From: Devosia sp. ZB163
Lineage (GTDB): Bacteria; Pseudomonadota; Alphaproteobacteria; Rhizobiales; Devosiaceae
Assembly: GCF_028613635.1 (NCBI RefSeq)
Contig: NZ_JAQRMY010000004.1
Coordinates: 62,001-126,000, forward strand
Reading direction: 5' to 3'
Length of the DNA: 64,000 nucleotides
Shown: in pieces, positions 1-9,199 of the stretch
How the letters are laid out: each line of letters begins with the position of its first letter
How positions within the stretch are numbered: the first letter of the stretch is position 1
The notes under the pieces: model-generated
Told to the model about the DNA's origin: nothing
The model's input: the letters and a program-made list of their open reading frames with translations, nothing else
Databases searched by the model: none
Translations under genes and position numbers: made by a program

Positions 1-22
1 CAGGGGGAGAGGGGTGAGGGAA

Positions 23-1084
23 ATGGCCATCAAACGGCTTCTGATGCCGGTCGCGTTGTGCGCGGCAGGGCTGATAATCACGGCCGGAACAGCGTTCGCG
101 GTCGAGGCGACTGCCAAGTCGGGGGTCAACGTGCGCACCGGCCCGGGAAAGGACTTCGGCATTGTCGATCAACTGACGGCGGGCGAGGTGGTGACGATCA
201 CCGAATGTGCGCCGTCCAACTTCTGCTTCGTCCAGCATGACGGGCCCGACGGCTGGGTCAGCGCCAGCTTCCTTCTGCCTGTCGAGGACGAAGAGGAGGT
301 CATCGAGGAAGGTTCGGGCGACAACCCTGAATGCAGCTTCGGCTTCAATGTCGGGCCGGGCGGCCCGAGCCTGTCGGTCAACTGCGGCGACGAACCGCTG
401 CCACCACCGCCTCCGCCGCCGGTTCCCGATGACGAGGACGAGGAGGCGGGCGCCTGCTTCTACACCGGCAACGGCCTCAGCGGCGATGAACTGTGCGTGG
501 GCCTCGGGACCCGCAACACACTCAATGCCACGTTCAACAACAAGATCTCGTCGGTACAGCTGCTCGGCGGGGCCAAGGCCCGGCTGTGCGAGAACACGAA
601 CCTCGGCGAATATTGCCGGAACGTGAACAACGACACCGACCAGCTGCACACCTCGATCAACAACAAGGCGTCGTCGCTGACGGTGTATGTCGGCGTTCCG
701 CCGTTGCCCCCGCCGCCGGAGCCGATAGAGGCGCCGGTGACGCATTCGACGGGGCCGATCGAGCTCAAGCAGACCTTCCAGGCCAATCTCGACAACGGCA
801 ATGTCGGCGGGGCCGGGGTGGATATCTGGTACCAGGCCGTGACCGCGGTAGAGAAGTACATCACTCCGCAGGGTGGCGCGCAGTTGGCACTGGGTAACGG
901 CTCGAACCGCGGCTACGACGGCTGCGCCGAGGAGGACTTCTCGGGCGACAGCATCCCGCTCGCCGATGTTCCGCCGGGCACCTATGTGTGCGCCAAGACC
1001 AACCAGGGTCGCATCTCGCAGTTCAGGGTGAACGGCTTTGCGGGCACGACGATGAAGCTCGGCTACACGACCTGGGCCAACTGA
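23..1084 (+). CDS. Secreted SH3-domain protein with beta/gamma-crystallin-like region
   Basis: A 353-residue exported protein. A signal peptide (about residues 1-26, ending GTAFA) leads into a bacterial SH3 domain (about 28-90, with NVRTGPG and DGWVSASFL). Acidic and proline-rich linkers follow, then a cysteine-containing beta/gamma-crystallin or inhibitor-I36-like segment (about 145-225) built of two similar halves, each ending in a NNK.SS motif. The last 110 residues are unrecognised. SH3b domains usually bind peptidoglycan or protein, so an envelope role is inferred. ATG at 23 is preferred over GTG at 14 because the MAIKRLL start gives a normal signal peptide. A strong convergent hairpin follows the stop. 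Confidence 0.85.
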   Translation: MAIKRLLMPVALCAAGLIITAGTAFAVEATAKSGVNVRTGPGKDFGIVDQLTAGEVVTITECAPSNFCFVQHDGPDGWVSASFLLPVEDEEEVIEEGSGDNPECSFGFNVGPGGPSLSVNCGDEPLPPPPPPPVPDDEDEEAGACFYTGNGLSGDELCVGLGTRNTLNATFNNKISSVQLLGGAKARLCENTNLGEYCRNVNNDTDQLHTSINNKASSLTVYVGVPPLPPPPEPIEAPVTHSTGPIELKQTFQANLDNGNVGGAGVDIWYQAVTAVEKYITPQGGAQLALGNGSNRGYDGCAEEDFSGDSIPLADVPPGTYVCAKTNQGRISQFRVNGFAGTTMKLGYTTWAN

Positions 1085-1104
1085 TCGGCTGGTGAAGTGA
1101 CGCG

Positions 1105-1136
1105 AAGGGCCCGGTTCGACCGGGCCCTTTCTCTTT
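1105..1136. terminator. Convergent Rho-independent terminator
   Basis: A perfect 10-bp stem AAGGGCCCGG / CCGGGCCCTT with a 5-nt loop, followed by TCTCTTT on the plus strand. It lies between the SH3-protein stop and the ChaN-like gene stop and could serve both. Confidence 0.75.
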
Positions 1137-1142
1137 GCGCGC

Positions 1143-1964
1143 TTAGTCGATGCTGCCGGGAGGCAGGCGGAACAGGGCGTCGGCGATGCCGGGCTGGCGG
1201 GCGGGATCGTAGGGGCTGTCTGCCGGCAGCAGCACCGAGACCCGGTCTATGCCGAGGTCGGCAAGCTGGTAGGGCGTGCCGTAGCCATACTCGAGATGAC
1301 CCCGGCCGATGATGCCGAGGACAAGCGGGGCGTCCGGGGCCTCGGCAGCGCGTGCGATGTTGCAGGCAAAGGCGCGGTCCCAGGTCTGCTGGGCCCGAAC
1401 GAAGCGATCGGAGCTCGCCTCGTCGCGCGGGCGGTCCGGGGGGCCGGCTACGCCAGCGAGGTAGGCGCGATAGGCGGGCAGGGCCGGGCGGGCGGGCGTG
1501 AGGCCATCGCGTTCCTCGACCGGGATGGCGTCCCAGCCTTCCTTGCCGACGCGGGTGACGAGGGTGCGGTAGCAGTTCAGTGCCAGCATCGGCACCTGGA
1601 ACTCGCGGCAGAAGCGGAAGAGCGGCAGGTAGAGCGCGGCGTCGTAGCGCCAGACCTCGGCCCATTCGACGGCCTCGAGAAATGCCTCTTCTGAGGCGAA
1701 CCCGCCGGCTATCCACTCGTCGAGTACCGGTTGCTGGCGGCGCTGGAACATCTCGAAGCCCATCGCGATCGGACGATGAGCCATCAGCCCTGCGGCCACA
1801 TGGAGCTGCCAGCGATGGATATCGTAGCGCGTGTGGGTCTCGCCGAGCAGCACGACACGCTGGCGGGACAGGCTTTGCATCAGTTCGGCATGGCCGAAAC
1901 GATCGCCGCTGTGCGGATCGAGCCAGGTGGAGAGCGGGAAATCGATGGGGGACGAGGCAGTCAC
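1143..1964 (-). CDS. ChaN-like (Tiki superfamily) protein
   Basis: A 273-residue protein of the ChaN / haem-binding uptake family (DUF399). Family marks are VVLLGETH (about 37-44), GFEMFQR (about 69-75) and GRGHLEYGYGTP near the C-terminus. In the characterised Campylobacter ChaN, a lipoprotein binds haem; related Tiki-fold proteins are metal-dependent hydrolases. This copy has no visible signal peptide or lipobox, so it may be cytoplasmic, which is unusual for ChaN. It is a single gene convergent with the SH3 protein. Confidence 0.8.
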   Translation of the reverse strand: MTASSPIDFPLSTWLDPHSGDRFGHAELMQSLSRQRVVLLGETHTRYDIHRWQLHVAAGLMAHRPIAMGFEMFQRRQQPVLDEWIAGGFASEEAFLEAVEWAEVWRYDAALYLPLFRFCREFQVPMLALNCYRTLVTRVGKEGWDAIPVEERDGLTPARPALPAYRAYLAGVAGPPDRPRDEASSDRFVRAQQTWDRAFACNIARAAEAPDAPLVLGIIGRGHLEYGYGTPYQLADLGIDRVSVLLPADSPYDPARQPGIADALFRLPPGSID

Positions 1965-2105
1965 GGCGAGCTCCGGTTCAGTGGACGCTGGCTCGCAGGT
2001 GCTGGCTGGCTGAGGCGCTGGTTACTGCCCACGCGCCTCAGCGTCAAGCGTGGAACCCGGGCGGCAGCGCGCCGTTTCCCCTGCACGATCAACAGGGTGG
2101 CTCGA

Positions 2106-2279
2106 ATGTTTCAGTTTCTGATTCTGCTCATCGTCATTGCGCTCGTCGCCGGTGCGCTCGGGTTCACCGGCATCGCCGCGGGTGCGGCCACCATCGCGAA
2201 GGTGGTGTTCGCGATCATGGTGGTCGGCATCATCATCGTGCTGCTGATGCTGGCGCTCGGGATCTCGATCCTGACCTAG
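2106..2279 (+). CDS. DUF1328 small membrane protein
   Basis: A 57-residue, almost wholly hydrophobic protein with two transmembrane segments separated by a GFTGIAAGAA turn, typical of the DUF1328/YtjA family. Such proteins are common small inner-membrane proteins of Proteobacteria, often stress-induced, with no known biochemical role. The TAG stop overlaps the TAG stop of the convergent clpS gene in a single CTAG. Confidence 0.88.
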   Translation: MFQFLILLIVIALVAGALGFTGIAAGAATIAKVVFAIMVVGIIIVLLMLALGISILT

Positions 2280-2584
2280 TCTTCCGGTTCGGTCGTGAAG
2301 AGCAGCGGGTAGCCTTCGTTGCGCGCCATCTCGGTGGCGCGCTTCGCCTTGGTTTCGGCGATCTCCTGGATGAAGACGGCGACCACGCAAGAGCCCTTGG
2401 TGTGGGCCGTGATCATGATGCGATAGGCCTGATCGGCGGTGATCCGGAACTCGGCCTTCAGCACGCGCACGACGAAGTCGCGCGGGGTGAAGTCGTCGTT
2501 GACGAGAATGACCTTGTGCAACGGTGGCCGCGCCACCTTTGGCTTGGTCTCTGTCCGCGGCTTGGTGATGGCATCACTGCTCAT
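2276..2584 (-). CDS. clpS: ATP-dependent Clp protease adaptor ClpS
   Basis: A 102-residue adaptor that binds N-degron substrates and the N-domain of ClpA, handing substrates to ClpAP. The ClpS core is clear: HKVILVNDDFTPRDFVV, then AYRIMITAHTKGSCVV and a C-terminal ATEMARNEGYPL. The start at 2584 (MSSDAIT) gives the usual short polar tail; an upstream in-frame start would add 15 unconserved residues. Alphaproteobacteria often carry two ClpS types; which one this is was not resolved. Its stop is shared with the convergent DUF1328 gene. Confidence 0.93.
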   Translation of the reverse strand: MSSDAITKPRTETKPKVARPPLHKVILVNDDFTPRDFVVRVLKAEFRITADQAYRIMITAHTKGSCVVAVFIQEIAETKAKRATEMARNEGYPLLFTTEPED

Positions 2585-2714
2585 GGCAATGGCAGTATAG
2601 TACCGATGGCCTGCCGATGCACCTGGCATGCGGCGCGCGGGGGTGCCACGAAATGTAGTGGACCATTTTCGGAGTCGATGCCATTACTGGCCCAGTTTCA
2701 CTCAGGGCCCGTGT

Positions 2715-5465
2715 ATGCATTTTATTCGACTGCTTCTGGCGACTGCAAGCTTTGTGCTTGTTTCTACGTCACTTTCTATTGCCGACGATGAGCTGAAGGT
2801 GGTGCACTACCGGCTCGAGAATGGGCTGGAGGTGGTGCTGGCGCCCGACCACAAGGTGCCCAAGGTTGCGCTTTCGCTGATCTACCGGGTCGGGGGCATG
2901 AACGAGCCCGCGGGGCGGTCGGGGTTTGCCCATCTGTTCGAGCACCTCATGTTCAGCGGTACGAAGAACTATCCGGACATCGATAGGACGTATTCGGAGC
3001 TGGGCCTCTCGAACAACGCCTTCACCAGCGAAGATCGAACGATCTATCTCGCCGATGGCCTGAGTTCGGCACTGCCGGTGCTGCTGTCCGTCGAGGCAGA
3101 CCGCATGGCCAATCTGGGCCGCGAAGTCGACCAGGCCGAGTTCGACGTCGAGCGCGATGTCGTCAAGAACGAGATGCGTCAGACCGTTCTCGATAGTGCC
3201 GGCCAGTCGGGAATGCTCGCGCTGAGGTCGGCCCTGTTCCCGGCGCCGCATCCCTACGCCAAGGCAGTCATCGGCTCCATCGCCGATCTCGATGCGGCGC
3301 AGCTGGGCGACGTGAAGGCCTTCTTCAACGCCTACTATGTGCCCAACAATGCCATCCTGTCCGTGGCGGGAGATTTCGACGTCGACGCAACCAGGGCCCT
3401 CATCGCCGACACATTCGGACGGGTGCCGCGGGGCGGTGATGTCATGGTGCCGGCGGCCAGCGTGCCGGTGGCCCCTGTGGCGCGGATCGAGGCTACGGAC
3501 CGCGTTGCCTCGCCGATGGTGATGCTCGGCATCGCCGGACCGTCGGTGGAGACCAAGGAGAGCCGGGCGCTGACGATAGCAGCGGACGTCCTGGGCAACT
3601 ACGAGTACGGCGTGCTGCGGCGCAGGCTCGTCGAAACGGGACTTGCGGTCCAGGCGTCGGCAGGATGGGAGAATGGCCGCCTCGGAGGGCGCTTCACGGT
3701 ATCTGCGACGGCGGCGCCGGGCGTGGCCATCGATACCCTGGAAGCTGAACTGCGCCGGGTCATACTGGATTTCGCGGCGACCGACATGGTGCCCGAGGAT
3801 ATGGAGCGGGCGCGGCGGCTGATGCTGCTGTCGCGGGGCGTCGCCACGGAGGCGGCCCTGGGCAAGGCCGGCGCTCTCGGGACGACACTCGACCTGTTTG
3901 GCGATACGGAACTAGTGCTCCAGGACGATCCGCTCCTGCTGGAGCTGACGCCCGAGCAGGTCAGTGCGACCTTCCGGGACGTGGTCAGGCCCGAGGCCAT
4001 GAGCGTACTGACGATGCTGCCGGGGCAACCGGGCGACTATCCGGCGGTTCTCAAGGACAGCTCGGGTGTTCCTCAGCCGATCGCCGCGGCCGATCGGCCG
4101 GCGGTCGAAGTGCCGATGCTGGCTCCGGACGTGCCGGGCAAGGGCAAGCTGCCCGCCATGGAAACCGCGACGCTCTCCAATGGGATCGAGGTCGTGCACT
4201 ACCGGACGCCGGGAGCTCCGATGGCGCTGGTTGCAGCATCGGTGACCGGCGGCAGCGGCAACGACGAGCCGGGGCGCGAGGGTCTCGCCGAAGCCATGGC
4301 AACGTTGATGACGAGAGGGGCGGGGGAGCGCGACTTCGAGGCCTTCAGCAAGGCGGCCAAGGATATCGGCGCCGATGTCTCGGGGTTCATCGACACGCGC
4401 CGCTCGACCGTCCTGCTCTCGGTCGCCGCGGAAGCTTTCGAGCCGGCGACGAAGCTATTGGCCGACGCTGTGCGTGCGCCGCGTTTCGAGCCAGCCGAAT
4501 GGGCGACGCTGAAGGCGGAGTTGCAGCAGGGGCTGATGTACCGGCAGCTCGATCCGGCAGCCTCCGCCTACTACGAGCTCGAACGCCTGATGTTCCCGCT
4601 CGAGCCGGGGCGCCCGGCGCTCCAGTCCAGTGTTGCGTCCATCGAGGGGGTGACCGTCGACGACATTCGAGGCGCCTACGAGAAGCGCTTCACGCCGAGC
4701 ACGATGACCCTCTTCAGCGTGGGAACGCAGTCGCTGGAGGAGGTTCGGGCCTCCCTCGAGGCGGCCTTCGGCGATTGGGTTGGGGGAGAGGCCGGTGATA
4801 CTCCGGTGACTTTCCCGTCCGCCGTGTTTCCGGAAGAGCCCGGAATCTATGTCGCGCCAAGCGCCGACACCAGCCAGGCAGTGATCTACGTGGCGCGACC
4901 CGCGCCCGGATTCGACGAGCCCGGGTTCACCGAGGCCTCGACCGTTGCGCGACTGTTCGCAGGCGAATCCAGCAGCCGGCTCAGTCTCGTGCTGCGGGAA
5001 GCCAAGGGCTACTCCTATGGGGTGAGCAGTGGCGTGTGGTCCAGCATGCGAACCGGCGGTGTGATGCTGGTCAATACGTCCGTGCAGGCCGACAAGGTCG
5101 GGGCATCGCTGGCCGAGATCCTGAAGGGCTTCGATGAGTTGGCGACGGTTCCTGTCACAGAGGTGGAGCTGACAAGTACCATCATGGCTTCGGCCAACGC
5201 GTCGGCAGGGACAGCCGAAACCTCCAGCGGTGTAGCCGGTCTCGTGCTCGGAGCAGCCGGCAAGGACATGACCGCGGCGGAGTTCAGCTCGCGGCTCGAG
5301 GATTTCGTCTCGCTCGACCCTTCGGAGGTGCAACGCGCGGCGAAGGCCATGTCCTCCACCGATCGCGCAATCATCATGATCGGTGGTGATCCGCAGTCGA
5401 TCCTTCCCCAACTGGCCGAGATCGGGATCGAAGACGTGACGGTGCTGAGCGCGCCCGCGCCCTAG
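2715..5465 (+). CDS. Periplasmic M16 (pitrilysin) family zinc peptidase
   Basis: A 916-residue two-lobe M16 peptidase. The start MHFIRLLL gives a signal peptide cleaved near IADDE, so the enzyme is exported; the longer open frame upstream has no such sense. The N-terminal lobe has the inverted zinc motif HLFEH (about 73-77) and the downstream glutamate in NEMRQ (about 151), so it should be catalytic. The C-terminal lobe (from about 480) has GREGLAEAMATL instead of HxxEH and is the usual inactive substrate-binding half. Both halves in one chain resembles PqqL-like periplasmic peptidases. The substrate is unknown. Confidence 0.92.
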   Translation: MHFIRLLLATASFVLVSTSLSIADDELKVVHYRLENGLEVVLAPDHKVPKVALSLIYRVGGMNEPAGRSGFAHLFEHLMFSGTKNYPDIDRTYSELGLSNNAFTSEDRTIYLADGLSSALPVLLSVEADRMANLGREVDQAEFDVERDVVKNEMRQTVLDSAGQSGMLALRSALFPAPHPYAKAVIGSIADLDAAQLGDVKAFFNAYYVPNNAILSVAGDFDVDATRALIADTFGRVPRGGDVMVPAASVPVAPVARIEATDRVASPMVMLGIAGPSVETKESRALTIAADVLGNYEYGVLRRRLVETGLAVQASAGWENGRLGGRFTVSATAAPGVAIDTLEAELRRVILDFAATDMVPEDMERARRLMLLSRGVATEAALGKAGALGTTLDLFGDTELVLQDDPLLLELTPEQVSATFRDVVRPEAMSVLTMLPGQPGDYPAVLKDSSGVPQPIAAADRPAVEVPMLAPDVPGKGKLPAMETATLSNGIEVVHYRTPGAPMALVAASVTGGSGNDEPGREGLAEAMATLMTRGAGERDFEAFSKAAKDIGADVSGFIDTRRSTVLLSVAAEAFEPATKLLADAVRAPRFEPAEWATLKAELQQGLMYRQLDPAASAYYELERLMFPLEPGRPALQSSVASIEGVTVDDIRGAYEKRFTPSTMTLFSVGTQSLEEVRASLEAAFGDWVGGEAGDTPVTFPSAVFPEEPGIYVAPSADTSQAVIYVARPAPGFDEPGFTEASTVARLFAGESSSRLSLVLREAKGYSYGVSSGVWSSMRTGGVMLVNTSVQADKVGASLAEILKGFDELATVPVTEVELTSTIMASANASAGTAETSSGVAGLVLGAAGKDMTAAEFSSRLEDFVSLDPSEVQRAAKAMSSTDRAIIMIGGDPQSILPQLAEIGIEDVTVLSAPAP

Positions 5466-5514
5466 CCGTCACTGAACCTTTTGGCGCCGGGAGGCATTGT
5501 GCCCGGAAGCCTGT

Positions 5515-5545
5515 CACGAGCGGCAGCCCTTGGTTGCCGCTCGTG
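5515..5545. terminator. Hairpin after M16 peptidase gene
   Basis: An 11-bp perfect stem CACGAGCGGCA / TGCCGCTCGTG with a 9-nt loop, 50 nt past the peptidase stop and 39 nt before the next start. There is no real T-tract, so it may be a weak terminator or an mRNA-stabilising structure. Confidence 0.45.
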
Positions 5546-5583
5546 GACCGGCGTTTCCATTCCCGCTGCCATGAGGTGCACAC

Positions 5584-6423
5584 ATGCCGACCGTTCCTTC
5601 CATCACGCTGCGCGACGGCAACACGATCCCGCAACTGGGGCTCGGTGTGTGGCAGGTGGATCCGGGGATCACCGCGCGGGTGGTGACGGATGCGATCGAG
5701 GCCGGCTACCGGTCGATCGATACGGCCGAGGGCTACCACAACGAGGAAGGTGTCGGCGAAGCGATCAAGCGGGCCTCGGTGCCGCGCGGCGAACTGTTCA
5801 TCGCCTCCAAGCTTCGCAACGGCGGGCATGCGCGCGACCAGGCGCTATCGAGCTTCGACAAGACCATGAAGGCGCTGGGGCTCGAGCAGCTCGACCTGTT
5901 CCTGATCCACTGGCCGGTGCCGAGCCAGGGCAAGTATGTCGAGGCCTGGAAGGCGCTGATCGAGCTCAAGGGGCAGGGGCGGATCAGGTCGATCGGGGTC
6001 TCGAACTTCAACCAGGACCACATCGAGCGGATCATCGCCGAGACCGGGGAGGTTCCGGCGGTGAACCAGGTCGAGTTGCATCCCTACTTCCAGGCGCGGG
6101 AGCGTCTTGCCTACAACCTGGCCCACGAAATCCACATCGAGGCCTATAGCCCGCTCGGGTCGGGCAGCGTGCTGGATGACAGGACGGTCGCCGAGATCGC
6201 CAGCAAGCACGGGAGGTCGGCGGCGCAGGTGCTGATCCGCTGGCACCTGCAGCAAGGCTTCATCGTGATCCCCAAGTCGACGCACAAGGCACGCATGGTC
6301 GAGAACATCGACGTGTTCGACTTCGAGCTCGATGATGACGACATGAAGCGGATCGACGGGCTCGAGAAGGGCGAGCGGGGGCGGACGGGATCGAACCCGG
6401 CGACGGCCTCGTTCCTGTTCTAG
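5584..6423 (+). CDS. Aldo/keto reductase (AKR5-like)
   Basis: A 279-residue NADPH-dependent carbonyl reductase of the AKR family, close in layout to 2,5-diketo-D-gluconate reductases. The catalytic tetrad is visible: Asp46 and Tyr51 in DTAEGYHNE, Lys76 in IASKL and His109 in LIHWP. The cofactor-binding IPKSTHKARMVEN lies near the C-terminus. It is full length. It starts 119 nt after the peptidase and shares a CTAG stop with the convergent transporter gene. The physiological substrate cannot be read from sequence. Confidence 0.93.
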   Translation: MPTVPSITLRDGNTIPQLGLGVWQVDPGITARVVTDAIEAGYRSIDTAEGYHNEEGVGEAIKRASVPRGELFIASKLRNGGHARDQALSSFDKTMKALGLEQLDLFLIHWPVPSQGKYVEAWKALIELKGQGRIRSIGVSNFNQDHIERIIAETGEVPAVNQVELHPYFQARERLAYNLAHEIHIEAYSPLGSGSVLDDRTVAEIASKHGRSAAQVLIRWHLQQGFIVIPKSTHKARMVENIDVFDFELDDDDMKRIDGLEKGERGRTGSNPATASFLF

Positions 6424-7307
6424 CGAGCGGCGGCAGGGCGCCTGAACAGCATGTCCTTGGCAGCGACGACGGCGCCTGCAGTAATCAGCAGGCAGGCGAC
6501 CAGGATCGTGTTGCTGTAGGCGGCATATCCCGTGGCGATCAGGATGAGGGTCGAGAGTAGCGGGGCGGAGTAGGAGGCGGCTCCGAGAATCTGGATGTCG
6601 CCCTGCTTCACGCCGATATCCCAGACATAGAAGGCGAGCCCGACGGGGCCGAGGCCGAGGCCTACAACGGAAGCCCATTGCCAGGCATTCGCGGGCCAGA
6701 CGGTCGTTTCGAGCAACATGTGGCAGATGGCGGCGAGGGCTGCCGTCACCAGGCAGAAACCGGCGATCGCATCGCTCGGCACGTGGGCGAAGCGGCGCGA
6801 CAGGACGGAGTAGGTCGACCAGGCGAGGGCAGCAAAGAGGGCCGCGCCGTAGCCGAGGGCATACTGCGGATCGAAGCCAAATCCCTGGCCGCGAGTGACC
6901 ACAAGCACGGCGCCAGCAAGTGCGAGGACACAGCCGGCGATGTGCTGCCACTTGAGGCGCTCGCCCGGCAGCAGGGCGGAGAAGACGACGATCAGGAGTG
7001 GCCACAGGTAGTTGATGAGACCGGCTTCGACAGGCGGCGCGTTCCGCAGCGCGAAGAAGTAGACGAAGTGATAGCCGAACAGCCCACCCACGCCGAGCAG
7101 CCAGACCGGCAGCGGCTGGCGCATGGCCTTCAGCGCGCCGGGGCGCAGGACCAGCAGCGACAGGCCGCCGATCGCGAAGGTGATCGCCGTGAGCTGGAAG
7201 GCCGGCATCGTGCCGCTGGCGGCCGTGAGAAAGGCGAGTAGCGACCACAGCAGCACGGCCGTGAAGCCGATCAGCGTCGCTGTGGGGCGGGCGAGGGGCG
7301 AGGACAT
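6420..7307 (-). CDS. DMT (EamA) family exporter
   Basis: A 295-residue membrane protein with ten hydrophobic segments in two EamA repeats. It has VLLWSLLAF near the N-terminus, NYLWPLLIVVFSALLPGE in the first half and the matching SYSAPLLSTLILI in the second. This layout is closest to YddG-type aromatic amino acid or amine exporters; the substrate is inferred only from that likeness. It stands as a single gene whose stop overlaps the aldo/keto reductase stop by 4 nt. Confidence 0.88.
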   Translation of the reverse strand: MSSPLARPTATLIGFTAVLLWSLLAFLTAASGTMPAFQLTAITFAIGGLSLLVLRPGALKAMRQPLPVWLLGVGGLFGYHFVYFFALRNAPPVEAGLINYLWPLLIVVFSALLPGERLKWQHIAGCVLALAGAVLVVTRGQGFGFDPQYALGYGAALFAALAWSTYSVLSRRFAHVPSDAIAGFCLVTAALAAICHMLLETTVWPANAWQWASVVGLGLGPVGLAFYVWDIGVKQGDIQILGAASYSAPLLSTLILIATGYAAYSNTILVACLLITAGAVVAAKDMLFRRPAAAR

Positions 7308-7385
7308 CCGGCGCTTCTAGCCTGCCCTGTCAGAGCTGAGAAGGGCAGGGTTGCGAAGCGATGCAGGCGTCCCTAGCTTTCGACC

Positions 7386-7709
7386 ATGCCGCTTACAGCC
7401 CTCGACATTGCCGAACTTCGCCAGCGCCTCACCAGTGGCTTTGGCTCCATCGAGAACGAGGTGCTGGGCGAGAAGGCCTCGTCCCTTGGTCATCACGGCC
7501 GACAGGTGGAGAACGCGATCGCGGCGCTCCATGCCTTCGATGCGTCACCCGGCGCGCCCGAAGCGCGGCTGGCGCTGGTGCGGACCGTGGCGCACGAAGT
7601 GTGGAAGTTCTTCGTGCAGCGCGAGATGTGCGGGCTGAGGGATCAGAAGGAAGTGATCCGGATCTATCGAATCCCCAACGAGGTCCTGGCGCGGCTCGGC
7701 GCGATGTGA
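7386..7709 (+). CDS. DUF6665-like conserved small protein
   Basis: A 107-residue soluble protein without signal peptide or membrane segment. The pattern GSIENEVLGEKASSLGHHGRQVE, then WKFFVQREMCGLRD and a C-terminal IPNEVLARLG resembles the DUF6665 family of Hyphomicrobiales as I recall it. The function is unknown. It is divergent from the DMT exporter and is followed by 131 nt before the ADC/LuxR regulator. Confidence 0.75.
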   Translation: MPLTALDIAELRQRLTSGFGSIENEVLGEKASSLGHHGRQVENAIAALHAFDASPGAPEARLALVRTVAHEVWKFFVQREMCGLRDQKEVIRIYRIPNEVLARLGAM

Positions 7710-7840
7710 TCCCGCGCGCATCAATGTGAGACATTCATGCGTTGATACTTCTGCCGCGTCTTCCTATCCTCTATGAGATCGATTTCATTGGATTTGGCTG
7801 CCGGCGGGAGTGCGGGCGGCGGAATCGGCTGGGGTAGCCG

Positions 7841-9133
7841 ATGCTAGGCGAAAAAGCTCGAGACGCCCGCAAGGGCGCAGACAGGCCCCTCTCCGCGAGG
7901 ATACCGGGCGCGGCGCTGGAGCCTCCATTCCACAAGACTGCTATCGATGTCATCTGGACGGGGTTCCGGATCGATGCCGCAGCCGTGAATCCCTTCCTGC
8001 CGGAGGGGCTGGTGCTGTCATCGTCCAGCATCGGGTTGCTTGGCATCTATCACGCACCCACCGGCCGGGGGCTGGCGCCCTACCGTCGCGGGGTGGTCGG
8101 CGTCTCGGTGGAAGGCGAGCCGGGCACCGATATCGGCGAGGGCATGTTCGTGATGGGCAACATCATGGACGCGCCCGGAGCGGCCGCGATGCAGAAGCTC
8201 TACTCGGAAGCAACCGTGGAAGGGACGGCATCCACCTGGATGGAGGGCGGGCTGCTGCACGGCGTGGCCAGCGTGGACGGCGAGGACTGGCTGCGGGCAA
8301 CTGTGCGCCCGACGGGCGAGGAGCGGCGGGATATGTCGGGTGTCGACACCTTCCTCGGCTACACCCGCTCAGGCCTGATCAAGCATGCGGATTCAACGGT
8401 TTCCGACCTCGCCGATGCCGAGATCGTGTCGCTTGAGATCACCGACGCCGCGCCGGACTACATGCGGGCATTGCGGCCACTGGAATACGTGTTCGGGCTC
8501 CACGCCAAGCGTGTCACCTCCATCTGGAGCGAGCCGCGGGTCGTCGGCCGGGCGACCATCGGCACGGCCGCATCGGTTTTCCTCGGCCTCATCGAGGATA
8601 CGGGTCGGGCCGCTGCGGTGGTGCGCGAGGACGGAACGCTGCTCGAGGCCAATGCCAGCGCGAAGAGCCTGCTCTGCCTCGAGCGGCTGAAGGCAGGCGA
8701 GTTGCTGTTGAGCAACGTGGCGGAGGAACGGCAGGCGCTGCAGCGGGCGCTCAAGAACAGCGTGGCGCGCACCGGGCCGCGCATGTCCGACCCCATATTG
8801 TTGCGGCGACCCGACGGTCGCAGCCTCGTCGCCCATGTGCTGCCGCTCGAGCATGGCGAGCACGGGCCGGATGCCGCGCTGGTGCTGCTGGCCGACACGC
8901 AAGGGCCGGAGCGGCGCGACGCAGCCCGCATGCTGCAACTCTTCGGCCTGACGAACGCGGAAGCGCGGCTTGCCGCTTTGGTAGGCACGGGCTCGCCGCT
9001 CAAGGGAGCTGCCACCGGGTTGGGCATTTCCGAGCACACGGCGCGCTCGACGCTCAAGACCGTGTACGACAAGCTCGGCATCAGGAAGCAGTCCGAACTC
9101 GGGCATCTGGTGGCGCGGCTGCAGTATTTCTGA
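7841..9133 (+). CDS. LuxR-type regulator with N-terminal ADC-like domain
   Basis: A 430-residue chimera. About residues 35-240 resemble the acetoacetate decarboxylase fold (VNPFLPEGLVL, then a long beta-rich stretch with GIYHAPTGRGLAPY). About 250-345 look PAS-like (AAAVVREDGTLLEANASAKSLL). About 365-428 are a LuxR/GerE helix-turn-helix (LTNAEARLAALVGTG, GISEHTARSTLKTVYDKLGIRKQSEL). The natural reading is a one-component transcription factor in which the decarboxylase-like domain binds a small molecule, but its ligand is unknown. The PAS plus LuxR layout is common; the N-terminal domain is not. A likely target is the small gene just downstream. Confidence 0.8.
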   Translation: MLGEKARDARKGADRPLSARIPGAALEPPFHKTAIDVIWTGFRIDAAAVNPFLPEGLVLSSSSIGLLGIYHAPTGRGLAPYRRGVVGVSVEGEPGTDIGEGMFVMGNIMDAPGAAAMQKLYSEATVEGTASTWMEGGLLHGVASVDGEDWLRATVRPTGEERRDMSGVDTFLGYTRSGLIKHADSTVSDLADAEIVSLEITDAAPDYMRALRPLEYVFGLHAKRVTSIWSEPRVVGRATIGTAASVFLGLIEDTGRAAAVVREDGTLLEANASAKSLLCLERLKAGELLLSNVAEERQALQRALKNSVARTGPRMSDPILLRRPDGRSLVAHVLPLEHGEHGPDAALVLLADTQGPERRDAARMLQLFGLTNAEARLAALVGTGSPLKGAATGLGISEHTARSTLKTVYDKLGIRKQSELGHLVARLQYF

Positions 9134-9199
9134 AGCAATGCCGCAGGCGAGCACCTGACCCCCATATTTGTGGGGTGCGCGAGGTGAGACGCTCGTCGC

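Noticed and set aside
2628-2714. N-terminal extension of the M16 peptidase
   Set aside because: The extension is polar and unconserved, and it would hide the clear signal peptide that begins at 2715.
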